A stretch of 64,000 nucleotides of DNA from Bermanella sp040371755 (GCF_040371755.1 NZ_BAABWE010000002.1:372001-436000), one strand, 5' to 3'; counted from the first letter of the stretch, positions 17,234-27,393 are shown. The notes: generated by a model from the sequence alone, not told the origin. Numbers and translations: made by a program.

Positions 17234-19768
17234 TTATTCAACAAGCTCACCATCAACCACCGTAGGCGGCTCATCGCTAATATCAGGCATAGCACCAATA
17301 CCAAAAACATCCCCAGTAATTTCAGTTGGGACACTTTGACTCGGCGCATCCAATGGAAGGCTTGAGCAGTTAGCTGAATCAACCACTGCCATGCGCTGCT
17401 CCACATCATTCGCTTTGATAATGTACTGGTCAGAAGCACCTAAAATAGTGCCATCTTTAAGGTTAATCACCGGCCCCCAGCGGCCTTCGCTGCCTTCTTC
17501 AAACGGCAAGCCCCATAACTGACCCTTACCACCGTATTCGAGTAAGAACACTTTACCATCTTGGCTTGCATCCCCATTGCGATCATTGGCGGTAGCATGG
17601 GTATATTTAATGGTGATAGGAGGATCAAACGACACCACATCACTGCTGCCATCAATCAGTACCATTTGTTGCTGCCAAGGCTCTAAGCCCGTTTCCCATT
17701 GGTAGAATTCCACCACATCCCCTGCCTCTATGGCAGCGTATAAATCACCAGCAGTTGTGATCGTTTCAGCCGTAGCAACCGAACTGGAAATCATAGGTCC
17801 AGAATTTAATCCCCAGCTCCAATGTTGCGAGCTTTCCACATCCGATTTGGTCACAGAAGACGCATAGCCAACCGCCACACTGGATAATTTCAAGGTCAAG
17901 TCAGCTTGCGCAAAGGTGTAATCCTGAGCGGCAGAGTAACTATTGCTAACAAAGACATCTTCTTGGTTCGCAGAGCCACTTACATCCGCTGCAACTAAGT
18001 CCGCATCTAAGCAGCGGTCAAAGCACTTAAGCGTCACTGACGTTGTGCCATCAAATAACTCTCCTGTGGCAGTCTCGCCACCATTCACAAAGTTACGAGT
18101 AAAGAAACGAATGGCCGAAGCATCAGCAAGATAGCGCACATTACCCCCTAGTTGGCGGGACCACATGTTAAGCACTATATTGCTGTTCAAAGGCACTGCC
18201 ACGGCAGGATTAACGGCTGTGATTTGCTCACCATTTTCGGTAAAGGTACGAACACCCGTCACTTCAAAACCGTCATTGGTGCTGTTTGCCTCAAGCATGA
18301 CTTCAAAGCCATCATTGGTATCGGCATCCCCGTTAAAGTCCGTAGCGGCACTTAATAGGTAGGTATCCCCTTCATAGATCCACGTTGAAAACGTTACGCC
18401 ATCTAATGTAGAAAGGTTCAACGATTCCACCGTGTTTTTCACCAGACGCCCCGGCGCTACTTTTACCGTAAAGTTATCACCGACCGTATCGTCAAACGTG
18501 GCCTGTTGCACAGTTTCACCGTCGGCGAAACTTTGGCCATCTTCTCGCCAAGAGCCCCAATAGCCGATGTGGCCCCAGCTTTCAAAGCCATCCGAGTCCG
18601 CACCATCTCCCGCTCCATTACCGTCTACTTTGATTTGCATGCCAGAGTTAACATCGACCGCACTGCCATCGGCTTTGTTATAGATGGAATAGTTCCACAC
18701 CACATTGTTAAAACTATCCCGTGCGAGACAAACTTCATCATCGAAGGTTTCAGCATCAATTGCAGCAAAGGTAGATGCTTTCGCCATGTGTACATGATCA
18801 CTATTCACCGCTAAGGCAAAGGCACCGCTGCGTTCAGCCACAACATCACCACCCGAACTAGGCGCACACTCTCGGCCTGTACGCGCCAAACCGGTTTCGG
18901 TAGCTTCGTCGTAATCCACAGACGCACTGGTGATACAGGTGTAATCCGTACCTTGTTCATTTTGGTTATCTTCTTGATACAAGGTAAAACTGGCGCCACC
19001 ATCGGTGGACTCGGAGGAGGTTACCTCACCAAAACCTTGGTTATCATCCTCAGTGGCCGAAATACTAGGCAGCAAACCGTAGGTTAACGTGAACTCACCA
19101 AATGGGTTGGCCTCGGTGGGAGTTTTACGAACTTCACCACGTATCTTGATGCCAGTTGGACCTCCGCCCTCGCCGGATTGACCCGCGTAATCCTCTACCC
19201 AACCATGATAGATCAACGGGTCACTGGAAGATTCTTGAGAGCTGTTGCCTACAATCGTGACAAACTGCTGAGCCTGCTCACCACCCCCTTGATCGTCACC
19301 ACCACCTTGGCCGCCCTTGTCTTCAAAGCAACGGCTGGCGTCATTCCAACTGATATAATCCCCCTCTCCCACCATTACCAGCGGTTGAGATTGATTGGTA
19401 AAACACAATAAACTGTCAATAAAGCTAATAGGCTCTACTGCATCAAGCCAAACGTACACATTTTGTTTGGCTGACACATAGTCACTGTCCGCTGATAACG
19501 TGGATGTATCAAATACCGCCTTAGCATCAATCGAGCGAGACGCTACAAAATTAGAAGAGGCACTAGACGATTCATCTTGTGCTGACACCAGTGACATTTG
19601 CTCCGGTAAAGCTGTTGTACCAGAAATACTGACGGTAGGAGTCGTCCCCGTCGTCCCCCCGCCGGACCCTGTTCCCGAAGCCGAATCACTATCTGAACTA
19701 CTTGAGTCAAAACATGCAGGTAAAAGGGCTATGGACCCCATTACTGCCACCAAGGAAAGCGTTTTCAT
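17234..19768 (-). CDS. large lipoprotein of unknown function, 844 aa
   Basis: The lipoprotein signal has the lipobox LLPACFDSSSS, followed by a low-complexity Ser/Asp/Gly linker to about residue 45. The rest looks like an exported beta-rich protein: many Asp/Asn/Gly turns (DFNGDADTNDGFEV, DRNGDASQDGKVF resemble calcium-loop sequences), about ten cysteines that could form disulphides (for example CFDRCLDAD), and many aromatic strands. I recognise no named domain. It is a single gene with its own terminator, divergent from leuS. Confidence 0.75.
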   Translation of the reverse strand: MKTLSLVAVMGSIALLPACFDSSSSDSDSASGTGSGGGTTGTTPTVSISGTTALPEQMSLVSAQDESSSASSNFVASRSIDAKAVFDTSTLSADSDYVSAKQNVYVWLDAVEPISFIDSLLCFTNQSQPLVMVGEGDYISWNDASRCFEDKGGQGGGDDQGGGEQAQQFVTIVGNSSQESSSDPLIYHGWVEDYAGQSGEGGGPTGIKIRGEVRKTPTEANPFGEFTLTYGLLPSISATEDDNQGFGEVTSSESTDGGASFTLYQEDNQNEQGTDYTCITSASVDYDEATETGLARTGRECAPSSGGDVVAERSGAFALAVNSDHVHMAKASTFAAIDAETFDDEVCLARDSFNNVVWNYSIYNKADGSAVDVNSGMQIKVDGNGAGDGADSDGFESWGHIGYWGSWREDGQSFADGETVQQATFDDTVGDNFTVKVAPGRLVKNTVESLNLSTLDGVTFSTWIYEGDTYLLSAATDFNGDADTNDGFEVMLEANSTNDGFEVTGVRTFTENGEQITAVNPAVAVPLNSNIVLNMWSRQLGGNVRYLADASAIRFFTRNFVNGGETATGELFDGTTSVTLKCFDRCLDADLVAADVSGSANQEDVFVSNSYSAAQDYTFAQADLTLKLSSVAVGYASSVTKSDVESSQHWSWGLNSGPMISSSVATAETITTAGDLYAAIEAGDVVEFYQWETGLEPWQQQMVLIDGSSDVVSFDPPITIKYTHATANDRNGDASQDGKVFLLEYGGKGQLWGLPFEEGSEGRWGPVINLKDGTILGASDQYIIKANDVEQRMAVVDSANCSSLPLDAPSQSVPTEITGDVFGIGAMPDISDEPPTVVDGELVE

Positions 19769-20008
19769 AAAGACCTCTATTGTCTAAGGAGTACTTAAAC
19801 CATAGACGGGAATTTAGAAAGCCACCCTACCAATTGTTCATAATTTGACCTGACCCCATAGATTTTTTTACTTCTAAAAAAGACATAATAAGAGCATTAG
19901 ACTATTGACAGGAGGGTGGATATTTCAGCTAGCAAACCTGTGCTATTGCCCTTGTGTAGGGTATGATACTGGCCTTTATTTATTCAGCGAATCTACCAGA
20001 TCGGTCCT

Positions 20009-22582
20009 ATGCAAGAGCAATATATTCCTAGCGAAATCGAATCCTCCGTTCAGCAATTTTGGGCTGAAAACAAAGTTTTCAAAGCGGTTGTAGACAGCAA
20101 CCGTGAAAAATTCTACTGCCTGTCAATGTTTCCGTATCCATCTGGCCGCCTGCATATGGGCCACGTACGTAACTACACCATTGGCGATGTGATCTCACGT
20201 TACCAACGCATGCAGGGTAAAAACGTGATGCAGCCAATGGGCTGGGACGCGTTTGGCCTGCCTGCTGAAAATGCCGCTATTAAGAACAAAACCGCACCGG
20301 GCAAATGGACCGACGAAAACATCGCCTACATGAAAGGCCAATTAAACACTTTAGGTTTTGGTTACGACTGGGACCGCGAATTAGCCACCTGTAAGCCTGA
20401 GTATTACCGTTGGGAGCAATGGTTCTTCACCAAACTTGTGGAAAAGGGTTTAGCTTATAAAAAGGTCTCTGCGGTTAACTGGTGCCCTAACGACCAAACC
20501 GTACTAGCAAACGAGCAAGTTATCGACAATTGCTGCTGGCGCTGTGACACCCCAATCGAGCGTAAAGAAATTCCACAATGGTTTATCCGTATCACCGATT
20601 ACGCCGAAGAACTTCTAAACGATCTAGACCAACTAGACGAATGGCCAGAAAAAGTAAAAGCCATGCAGCGTAACTGGATTGGTAAAAGCCAAGGGGTTGA
20701 AATGCAGTTTGGCCTTAAAGGCTCTGATGACACCCTAGATATCTACACCACACGCCCTGATACCGTCATGGGTGTCAGCTATCTAGCCGTAGCCGCAGGC
20801 CATCCTCTGGCCATAGAAGCGGCTCAAGGTAATGACGAACTCACCGCCTTTTTAGAAGAGTGCAAACTAGGCGGCACCGCAGAAGCCGACATCGCCACCA
20901 TGGAGAAAAAAGGCTGTGCAACAGGTCGCACCGCCATTCACCCAATCTCAGGCAAAGAAGTCCCTGTATGGGTGGCTAACTTTGTTTTAATGGGGTATGG
21001 CACTGGTGCGGTCATGGCTGTACCGGCCCACGACCAACGTGATTTTGAATTTGCGCAAAAATACGGCCTTGAGATTAATCAGGTTATAGAAGCGCCAAGT
21101 GATTTTGATATTTCAAAAGAAGCCTTTACTGAAAAAGGTAAGCTGATTAATTCAGGTGAATTCGACGGATTAACCTCAGCCAAAGCGTTTAAAGCCATCG
21201 CTTACAAGTTGTCGCAATTAGGCAAAGGCAACACCAAAACCAATTATCGATTAACCGATTGGGGCGTGAGCCGTCAGCGTTACTGGGGGACCCCAGTGCC
21301 GATGATCAACAAGCAAAACGGCGAGCAAGTCACTGCACCGGAAGACATGCTTCCTATTGTTCTGCCAACCGATGTGGTTATGGATGGGGTCAACAGCCCA
21401 ATTAAAAACAATCCAGAATTTGAGAACATTGAATTTGGTGGCGAGCAAGCTTTCCGTGAAACCGACACCTTCGATACCTTCATGGAATCCTCTTGGTATT
21501 ACGCCCGTTACTGCTCACCCACCGATGACATGCACATGGTGAACCCAGAAGAAGCCAACTACTGGCTACCTGTGGATCAATACATCGGTGGTATCGAGCA
21601 CGCTATTTTGCACTTGCTATATGCACGCTTCTTCCACAAATTGTTACGTGATACTGGCCTTGTGAAAGGAGACGAGCCTTTCAAAAGTCTATTATGTCAA
21701 GGCATGGTATTAGCCGATGCCTTTAGCTACAACAATGAGAACGGCAGCAAAGAATGGGTTAACCCAACGGATGTAGAAGCCGAGCGTGACGAAAAAGGTC
21801 GTTTAGTAAAAGCCAAATTTGAAGGCAAAGAGCTAAACCACGAAGGCATGATTAAAATGTCTAAGTCGAAAAACAACGGTGTGGACCCACAAGAAGCCAT
21901 CGATATTTACGGTGCTGACGTAGTGCGCTTATACACCATGTTCGCTGCGCCCCCAGAGCAATCTTTAGAGTGGTCAAACGCTGGTGTACAAGGTGCGCAA
22001 AAATTCCTACAACGTGTTTGGCGCTTAGCCTCTGAATTAATTAACGGTGGCGACATCGCTGCCATTAATACAGACAGCCTAAACGATGAACAAAAAGCGG
22101 CTCGCCGTAAGGTTCACGAAACCATTCAAAAAGTCAGTGACGATATTGCCCGTCGTAATGCATTTAACACCGCCATTGCTGCCGTCATGGAATTAACCAA
22201 CACCTTACTAAAACTCAATAAAGATGATGCGCAAAACCGCGCTATCTTAAAAGAGGGTTTAGTGGCCATGGTGAAAATGTTAGCCCCAATTGCACCACAT
22301 ATGTGCCATGTATTATGGCAAGAACTGGGCAACACAGACTTAGTGCTGGATGCGCCTTGGCCTGTGGTTGATGAAGCGGCCCTTGTGCGTGACAGCATTA
22401 CCGTTGTCGTACAGGTGAACGGTAAGGTACGCTGCAAGTTAGAAGTACCGGCCAACATCGATAAAGACAGTGCGATTGCCGCGGCAAAAGCGGATGCTAA
22501 TGTGCAAAAATTTATTGATGGCAAAACCGTACGTAAAGAAATTTACGTGCCGGGGAAACTTGTAAACATTGTTGCAAATTAA
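20009..22582 (+). CDS. leuS: leucyl-tRNA synthetase
   Basis: Class I aminoacyl-tRNA synthetase. The HIGH motif is in PYPSGRLHMGHVRNYT and the KMSKS motif in MIKMSKSKNNGVDP. The CP1 editing domain with its threonine-rich and aspartate motifs (TTRPDTVMGVSY, GTGAVMAVPAHDQRDFEFA) lies between them, followed by the leucine-specific insertion and anticodon-binding domain. The full 857-residue length matches bacterial LeuRS. It begins the conserved leuS-lptE-holA cluster, although 205 bp of repeat-rich sequence separates it from lptE. Confidence 0.97.
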   Translation: MQEQYIPSEIESSVQQFWAENKVFKAVVDSNREKFYCLSMFPYPSGRLHMGHVRNYTIGDVISRYQRMQGKNVMQPMGWDAFGLPAENAAIKNKTAPGKWTDENIAYMKGQLNTLGFGYDWDRELATCKPEYYRWEQWFFTKLVEKGLAYKKVSAVNWCPNDQTVLANEQVIDNCCWRCDTPIERKEIPQWFIRITDYAEELLNDLDQLDEWPEKVKAMQRNWIGKSQGVEMQFGLKGSDDTLDIYTTRPDTVMGVSYLAVAAGHPLAIEAAQGNDELTAFLEECKLGGTAEADIATMEKKGCATGRTAIHPISGKEVPVWVANFVLMGYGTGAVMAVPAHDQRDFEFAQKYGLEINQVIEAPSDFDISKEAFTEKGKLINSGEFDGLTSAKAFKAIAYKLSQLGKGNTKTNYRLTDWGVSRQRYWGTPVPMINKQNGEQVTAPEDMLPIVLPTDVVMDGVNSPIKNNPEFENIEFGGEQAFRETDTFDTFMESSWYYARYCSPTDDMHMVNPEEANYWLPVDQYIGGIEHAILHLLYARFFHKLLRDTGLVKGDEPFKSLLCQGMVLADAFSYNNENGSKEWVNPTDVEAERDEKGRLVKAKFEGKELNHEGMIKMSKSKNNGVDPQEAIDIYGADVVRLYTMFAAPPEQSLEWSNAGVQGAQKFLQRVWRLASELINGGDIAAINTDSLNDEQKAARRKVHETIQKVSDDIARRNAFNTAIAAVMELTNTLLKLNKDDAQNRAILKEGLVAMVKMLAPIAPHMCHVLWQELGNTDLVLDAPWPVVDEAALVRDSITVVVQVNGKVRCKLEVPANIDKDSAIAAAKADANVQKFIDGKTVRKEIYVPGKLVNIVAN

Positions 22583-22621
22583 TGTGAGACGTTAGATATA
22601 AGATGGTTTCGAATCTTGCTT

Positions 22622-22764
22622 TCATCTCACATAACACATCTTTACAAGGGAAGTAGGATGGGTTAGCCGCGAGTATCACGAGGGACGTAACCCATCAATA
22701 AAATGAGAGATGTAAGATGAATTCAGAACCCTCTTACTTCTCACATGACACAACTTTCACAAGG
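22622..22764. repeat. composite repeat between leuS and lptE: ~27-bp direct repeat flanking a REP-like palindrome
   Basis: Two near-identical segments of the form CTCACATrACACAwCTTTnACAAGG (22622-22649 and 22738-22764) flank the palindrome at 22653-22696. Each is also preceded by a related GAGA-G-T-AGAT string. The arrangement looks like a mosaic of short interspersed repeats inserted in a former leuS-lptE junction. Confidence 0.6.
22653..22696. repeat. REP-like palindrome, copy 1
   Basis: GTAGGATGGGTTA is followed after 22 bases by TAACCCATC, giving perfect nine-base arms GATGGGTTA/TAACCCATC. The same arms recur at 42559-42600 with a different loop. Elements of this GGATGGGTTA...TAACCCATC type are widespread intergenic repeats in proteobacteria. 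Confidence 0.75.
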
Positions 22765-22787
22765 CAAAACAAAGAACGACAATAAAT

Positions 22788-23300
22788 ATGAATCAATTAG
22801 TTCTCAAACATGTTTTCACCGCACTTTTACTTAGCTGCCTTGTTTCTGCCTGCGGCTGGCATTTGCGCGGACAAGTAGACGTTCCTGTGGCCTATCGCAT
22901 TTTGGATTTACAAGCCAATAAAGCCACCCCTCTAACGCAAAAATTATTGCGCCAATCTCTACTTAATAATGGAATTACGCTTTCCATTGATGCACCGTTT
23001 TCGCTTATCATTACGAATGAGCAAAGTGATCGACGTACATTAGCCGTTACCAGCAATGCAAAAGCCAGTGAATATGAATTGATCGAAACACTCACGTTTA
23101 AAGTGATCAATGCGCAACAAGATGCTCAAAGCGAAGACATAAGCGTAACCAGCTACCGTACATTGCAATACAATGCAGCAGCTGAAATTGGTAAAGCCCA
23201 AGAAGAAACAAACCTGCGTCGCGAGATGAAACAAGCCAATACCTATAATGTTTTGCTGCGTTTAAAAGCCATAAAATTAAATCCAATACAGGCTGACTAA
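22788..23300 (+). CDS. lptE: LPS-assembly lipoprotein LptE
   Basis: Outer-membrane lipoprotein that forms the plug of the LptD translocon and assists LPS insertion. The lipobox is LVSACGWHLRG, and CGWHLRG is the LptE hallmark. The 170-residue length is normal and the gene order leuS-lptE-holA is conserved. The region before the ATG shows little Shine-Dalgarno complementarity. holA starts 2 bp after its stop. Confidence 0.93.
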   Translation: MNQLVLKHVFTALLLSCLVSACGWHLRGQVDVPVAYRILDLQANKATPLTQKLLRQSLLNNGITLSIDAPFSLIITNEQSDRRTLAVTSNAKASEYELIETLTFKVINAQQDAQSEDISVTSYRTLQYNAAAEIGKAQEETNLRREMKQANTYNVLLRLKAIKLNPIQAD

Positions 23301-23302
23301 TT

Positions 23303-24337
23303 TTGCGCTTAAAACCCGAACAGCTTCACCAGCATTTACAAAAAGAATTAAAACCTCTGTACATTGTCAGTGGAGATGAGCCATTACTGGCGCAAGAAAT
23401 CTGCGATCAAATTCGAGCTCATGCTAAATCACAAGGTTTTGATGAACGGGAAGTGCATCACGTAGAAGGCAACTTTAAATGGGGAGAATTACTGGAAGCC
23501 GCTAATGCCCTGTCACTGTTTTCGTCGCGCAAACTCATGGAGATTCGCATCGACAACGGAAAGCCTGGTGATCAAGGTAGTAAAGCGTTAGTACAGCTAT
23601 TTGATAACCCAAACCCAGATACCATTGTTTTATTAGTCTTACCAAAACTCGATAAATCCGCCACTAACACAAAATGGTTTAAAGCCCTTGATAAAATTGG
23701 CGTGTTTATTCAACACTGGCCCATGGAACGCAATCAATTACCCGGCTGGCTGGCCAACCGTTTACGCCAACAAGGCATGAAGGCGGATCGTGACGCATTG
23801 GCACTATTGGCCGATCGAACCGATGGCAACTTATTAGCCGCCGCTCAAGAAATCGAAAAACTTAAATTATTAGGTTTATCTGAAATTACAGCAAAACACA
23901 TTGAAGCCGCCGTTGGTGATGCTAGCCGCTACGACGTTTTTGCGCTTTCTGAGGCCGCGTTTAAAGGAGATACTGCACGTAGCCTTCACATACTAGGAAC
24001 ATTGCAAGGTGAAGGCATACACGCCCTTCAGCCCCTTGCAATTCTCACTAATGATATCCGCCAGCTCATGTCATTTATGCAACTAGTACAAGCTGGCACC
24101 TCGGACGATAAAGCGCTACAACAATTAAAAGTGTTTTGGCCAAAAAAACAATCCCAAATAAAAGGGGCCGCACGTCGATTAAATGTAACCGTCGTACAGG
24201 AATGTTTAACCATTTGTAAGCAAGTGGACCAATCCAGCAAAAACATTTTACAAGATGACCCTTGGCGACTAATAAGTAGCTTAATCACCAAACTTTGCGG
24301 CCTAAACATCATCCCCAATAGAATTCATTCCATTTAA
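23303..24337 (+). CDS. holA: DNA polymerase III delta subunit
   Basis: Clamp-loader subunit that opens the beta clamp. The N-terminus MRLKPEQLHQHLQKELKPLYIVSGDEPLLAQE matches the family, and the AAA+-like core with its degenerate nucleotide fold and the C-terminal clamp-loader collar region (EGIHALQPLAILTNDIRQLM) are present in a 344-residue protein. The start is a TTG at 23303, just after the lptE stop; no ATG gives the conserved N-terminus, so tight coupling to lptE translation is likely. Confidence 0.94.
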   Translation: MRLKPEQLHQHLQKELKPLYIVSGDEPLLAQEICDQIRAHAKSQGFDEREVHHVEGNFKWGELLEAANALSLFSSRKLMEIRIDNGKPGDQGSKALVQLFDNPNPDTIVLLVLPKLDKSATNTKWFKALDKIGVFIQHWPMERNQLPGWLANRLRQQGMKADRDALALLADRTDGNLLAAAQEIEKLKLLGLSEITAKHIEAAVGDASRYDVFALSEAAFKGDTARSLHILGTLQGEGIHALQPLAILTNDIRQLMSFMQLVQAGTSDDKALQQLKVFWPKKQSQIKGAARRLNVTVVQECLTICKQVDQSSKNILQDDPWRLISSLITKLCGLNIIPNRIHSI

Positions 24338-24371
24338 ACTTGAACATATGTTTCATTTTCTATATAAAACA

Positions 24372-24395
24372 ACGACTAGCTCTCACTGTAGTCGT
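24372..24395. repeat. short inverted repeat downstream of holA
   Basis: ACGACTA pairs with TAGTCGT across a ten-base loop, 35 bases past the holA stop. There is no T-run, so it is a weak terminator candidate at best. Confidence 0.3.
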
Positions 24396-24540
24396 GACTC
24401 TCATCACCGCATTGCACCATCTTTACACATATGCTGTGTAGATACATGTTTGGATACCAAACCTAAACGGTAATGACGAAAATAAGAGTCATACTCTGAG
24501 CATGTTAAGTTCACGCATGGGGCGTGACCTGGAGGTATTT

Positions 24541-25122
24541 ATGGGTTATGCAGCAAATCACAATATGGATAATACTGATCTCGTTTGGGGATTAGAACAT
24601 ATATCCCAGCACCAGCATGCAACTGACTTTGTTAAACGCTTTGAAAATAAGTTATGTATCTTTTCACCTAGTGTTCGACAAATTTATAGTAACTACAGCA
24701 TTTTTTTTCCTGAAGATCAGGATAGAAACATGGTTGTATTACCTGACCCATATGCATTCCACGATACTTTCAACAAAATCCCTGAAGAAGCGGTTCAAGC
24801 TACTGGTTTACATATTATTCCTGGTGAAACCATTGACCGTAAAGGTTTGTACATTGTCATTACCCAAAAAGGTAAAAATGTACGCTCTATTCCAATCCCA
24901 TTTAAAGAAGGATTACGTCAAATTTTAAAACGCTTTCAAGGTAATGACCCATTTTTACCTATCTTGAAAAAAGGCGATTTACGTGAGTTTGATTCCACCA
25001 TGCCATGCCTTCATTTACACCGCTTACGCCTAAGTGCCCTAAATAACCTCTCTAGCTTAGAAAAACAAAGCATTAAAAATATTATTAGTGAAAAGATTAT
25101 GGGAATTTACCGCGAGTCGTAG
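24541..25122 (+). CDS. hypothetical protein, 193 aa
   Basis: A cytoplasmic protein that I do not recognise, with no signal peptide or membrane helix. The centre has a beta-rich segment (GLYIVITQKGKNVRSIPIPF) and the C-terminus is helical. I chose ATG 24541 because CTGGAGG lies five bases upstream; an in-frame ATG at 24502 has no such site. It is monocistronic and followed by a bidirectional terminator. Confidence 0.6.
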   Translation: MGYAANHNMDNTDLVWGLEHISQHQHATDFVKRFENKLCIFSPSVRQIYSNYSIFFPEDQDRNMVVLPDPYAFHDTFNKIPEEAVQATGLHIIPGETIDRKGLYIVITQKGKNVRSIPIPFKEGLRQILKRFQGNDPFLPILKKGDLREFDSTMPCLHLHRLRLSALNNLSSLEKQSIKNIISEKIMGIYRES

Positions 25123-25156
25123 TTTTTAAAAATAAAAACTCACAATAATAAAAAAT

Positions 25157-25190
25157 GCCCGCGATTGCTTACAACCGCGGGCTTTATTTT
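25157..25190. terminator. bidirectional terminator between the 193-aa gene and the TonB receptor
   Basis: The stem GCCCGCG / CGCGGGC is followed on + by TTTATTTT. On - it is followed by ATTTTTTATT, serving the converging receptor gene. Confidence 0.88.
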
Positions 25191-25218
25191 ATGTTCTAAT
25201 TGACCTGTCAGCGCTTGC

Positions 25219-27393
25219 TTAAAGATTCACTTTAACCCCCAGTTGAATTCGAGTGTCATCCTCGAAAACGGCATTATCCCAAATATAAGCATCAGAAATT
25301 AAGTCATGTTGAAAATTAACAAAGACATCTAAGCCAACACCTGAAAGCTGTATATTACGATTAAATTTAGCATCTAAACGTTCCATGCGTGTTTGATCAG
25401 ATGAGTCCTCTGCAAATTCATCATAACTATTCACTAACAAATAACTCAGACTTGAGGTGAACTGTGGACTCCATTGCTGCAACCAAGACAGTGTATGTGC
25501 GTTTTTAGTAAATACTCTGAGTAAAACTTGCTCTCTGCTTTGCTCACCTAATTCGTCTAAATTTGTTTGCGCATCTATCCAAGCACCTACCCAGCGTAAT
25601 TTCCCTTCATCCCATGGCTTTATCGTGTATTGCCATTCAATTCCTTGAAAGGCCATCGATATTCCGTTTATGGTTTCTAACTCTGAAATGGTTAACGATT
25701 GATAATATACATCGGTTAAATCTTCTTGAAATATTCGAACATCCAACTCGCCGCTTAACTGATTAAAATGAGCGTAGTACCCAACCTCAAAAGACTTAAT
25801 CAATTGGTGATCCAAGTTACCTGGGCCTTGTTGTATTTGATAATACGTATTGCCATTTAGCTCAACACTTGATTGAGGGTTGTCTACAACTAACTGCCAG
25901 TTAGCATTTTGTTCAAATAAGTCTGGGCTTCTCACCGCCTCGCTATACACAAAGCGTATCGACTTATTTGGTTCAAGTTTGTAGATTAAAGCTGTTCTTG
26001 GGGCAAACACTAAATCCGCATCGCTTTCTTTTTCAGCCATTAGACCTAAATGTAAATTCACTTTCTCCGTTGCTTGCCATGTTGCACTGCCAAAAACACG
26101 ATAAGTATCATTTACTAATAAACCGCTAAAGTAGGTTTGTGAATCTACTTCATCTCGGCGAAAGCTGGCACCGCTCACCAAGGTTAAGCTTGGCGAAAAT
26201 ACATAGGTATCCTGAATCTCAATATCGTATCGGGTCTCTGATAAGTCTAAGTTAATTTCACCGTTAACTGGTGCAAAGGGATTTTCAGCACCCAAAGGTA
26301 AGTATGTCCCTGAAATCGTTGTAGCCAATGCTACTTCATCACTATTGGTTAAATCTAATAATGGGATTGGATCCAAGCCCGCGACTAATGCATCTGCCGC
26401 ATCTGGATTTAATAAGTACAACTGCCTTAAATTATCATCCAAAGTGGCAAGTGGCACAGCTTCAAGGTTCACCATTTGTGTTTGCTCATAGCGTGTAAAG
26501 TAACCTTTAATCTTCACTTGATGTTTAGAGGTTACGTCTTTTGTCCATTGTGAACCTAACTCTAACCTTTGCTCGGATACCTGATTTTCATTGGTTTGAA
26601 AATCAAATGTATCTTCTAGGTCTCGACTTGAATCTGACAGCACAAACGACGTTTCTAGCTCACCAAATTGTGAGCCTTGATAATAATGCTCCACGTCTAA
26701 AAACTGAGACTGGCGACTATCAAATTCCTCTGCAAATAAATCGGTTTTCTTTTGCGTAAACGACACTCGGTAATCGCTATTGCCTAAACGTCCACCTTGC
26801 CTTAAATAGACATTTTCTTCTCCATTATTGCCCTTTTGCAATGATGCTGACGTACCATAGGTATCTGCAGGGTGCTTGGTTAAAATATTAATAATCGCTT
26901 GAAACGCATTGGCCCCATAACTGGCAGCATTGGGCCCTCGTACTACTTCAATTCGTTTAATATCTTCAATGGCGACAGGCAGCTCATACCAGCTAACAGA
27001 CGCTAAACCTGCGCGATACATAGAACGGCCATTCACTAATACTTGTAAGTTCTTGGGTAAAGCGGCGGGGCCCCCATGATAATGCACCGCATCACCATTA
27101 CTGTTTTTGTCGTGGCCTATCATCATGCCGGGAACGTAGCGCAGCAGTTCTGATAAATTTTGTGCTGAAACCTGCTTAATAAAGGCTTCATCTAATATGG
27201 TCACACTAGCGGGAACGTCAGCTTGATGTTGCTGTATACGGGTTGCCGTTAGCACCACAGGAACTGAATATGCGTCAAATTCAGGCAAATCAAACTCACT
27301 AAAAGAAAGACTTGTCAAATAATCACTGTCCGCCATTACATTTGAGGCTAACAGCAAACCTAAATAGGACATACTACATATATTTTTGATCAT
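25219..27393 (-). CDS. TonB-dependent outer-membrane receptor
   Basis: Active transporter of the outer membrane, energised by TonB-ExbBD. After a signal peptide ending near VMADSD the plug domain begins (VVLTATRIQQHQADVPASVTILDEAFI, then LSELLRYVPGMM and IEVVRGPNAASYGANAFQAIINI), followed by a 22-strand barrel and a C-terminus GVKVNL. VVLTATR is the probable TonB box region. The length of 724 residues is normal. No periplasmic-binding protein, ABC transporter or FecI/R regulator lies nearby and I found no clear Fur site, so the substrate is open. Confidence 0.9.
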   Translation of the reverse strand: MIKNICSMSYLGLLLASNVMADSDYLTSLSFSEFDLPEFDAYSVPVVLTATRIQQHQADVPASVTILDEAFIKQVSAQNLSELLRYVPGMMIGHDKNSNGDAVHYHGGPAALPKNLQVLVNGRSMYRAGLASVSWYELPVAIEDIKRIEVVRGPNAASYGANAFQAIINILTKHPADTYGTSASLQKGNNGEENVYLRQGGRLGNSDYRVSFTQKKTDLFAEEFDSRQSQFLDVEHYYQGSQFGELETSFVLSDSSRDLEDTFDFQTNENQVSEQRLELGSQWTKDVTSKHQVKIKGYFTRYEQTQMVNLEAVPLATLDDNLRQLYLLNPDAADALVAGLDPIPLLDLTNSDEVALATTISGTYLPLGAENPFAPVNGEINLDLSETRYDIEIQDTYVFSPSLTLVSGASFRRDEVDSQTYFSGLLVNDTYRVFGSATWQATEKVNLHLGLMAEKESDADLVFAPRTALIYKLEPNKSIRFVYSEAVRSPDLFEQNANWQLVVDNPQSSVELNGNTYYQIQQGPGNLDHQLIKSFEVGYYAHFNQLSGELDVRIFQEDLTDVYYQSLTISELETINGISMAFQGIEWQYTIKPWDEGKLRWVGAWIDAQTNLDELGEQSREQVLLRVFTKNAHTLSWLQQWSPQFTSSLSYLLVNSYDEFAEDSSDQTRMERLDAKFNRNIQLSGVGLDVFVNFQHDLISDAYIWDNAVFEDDTRIQLGVKVNL

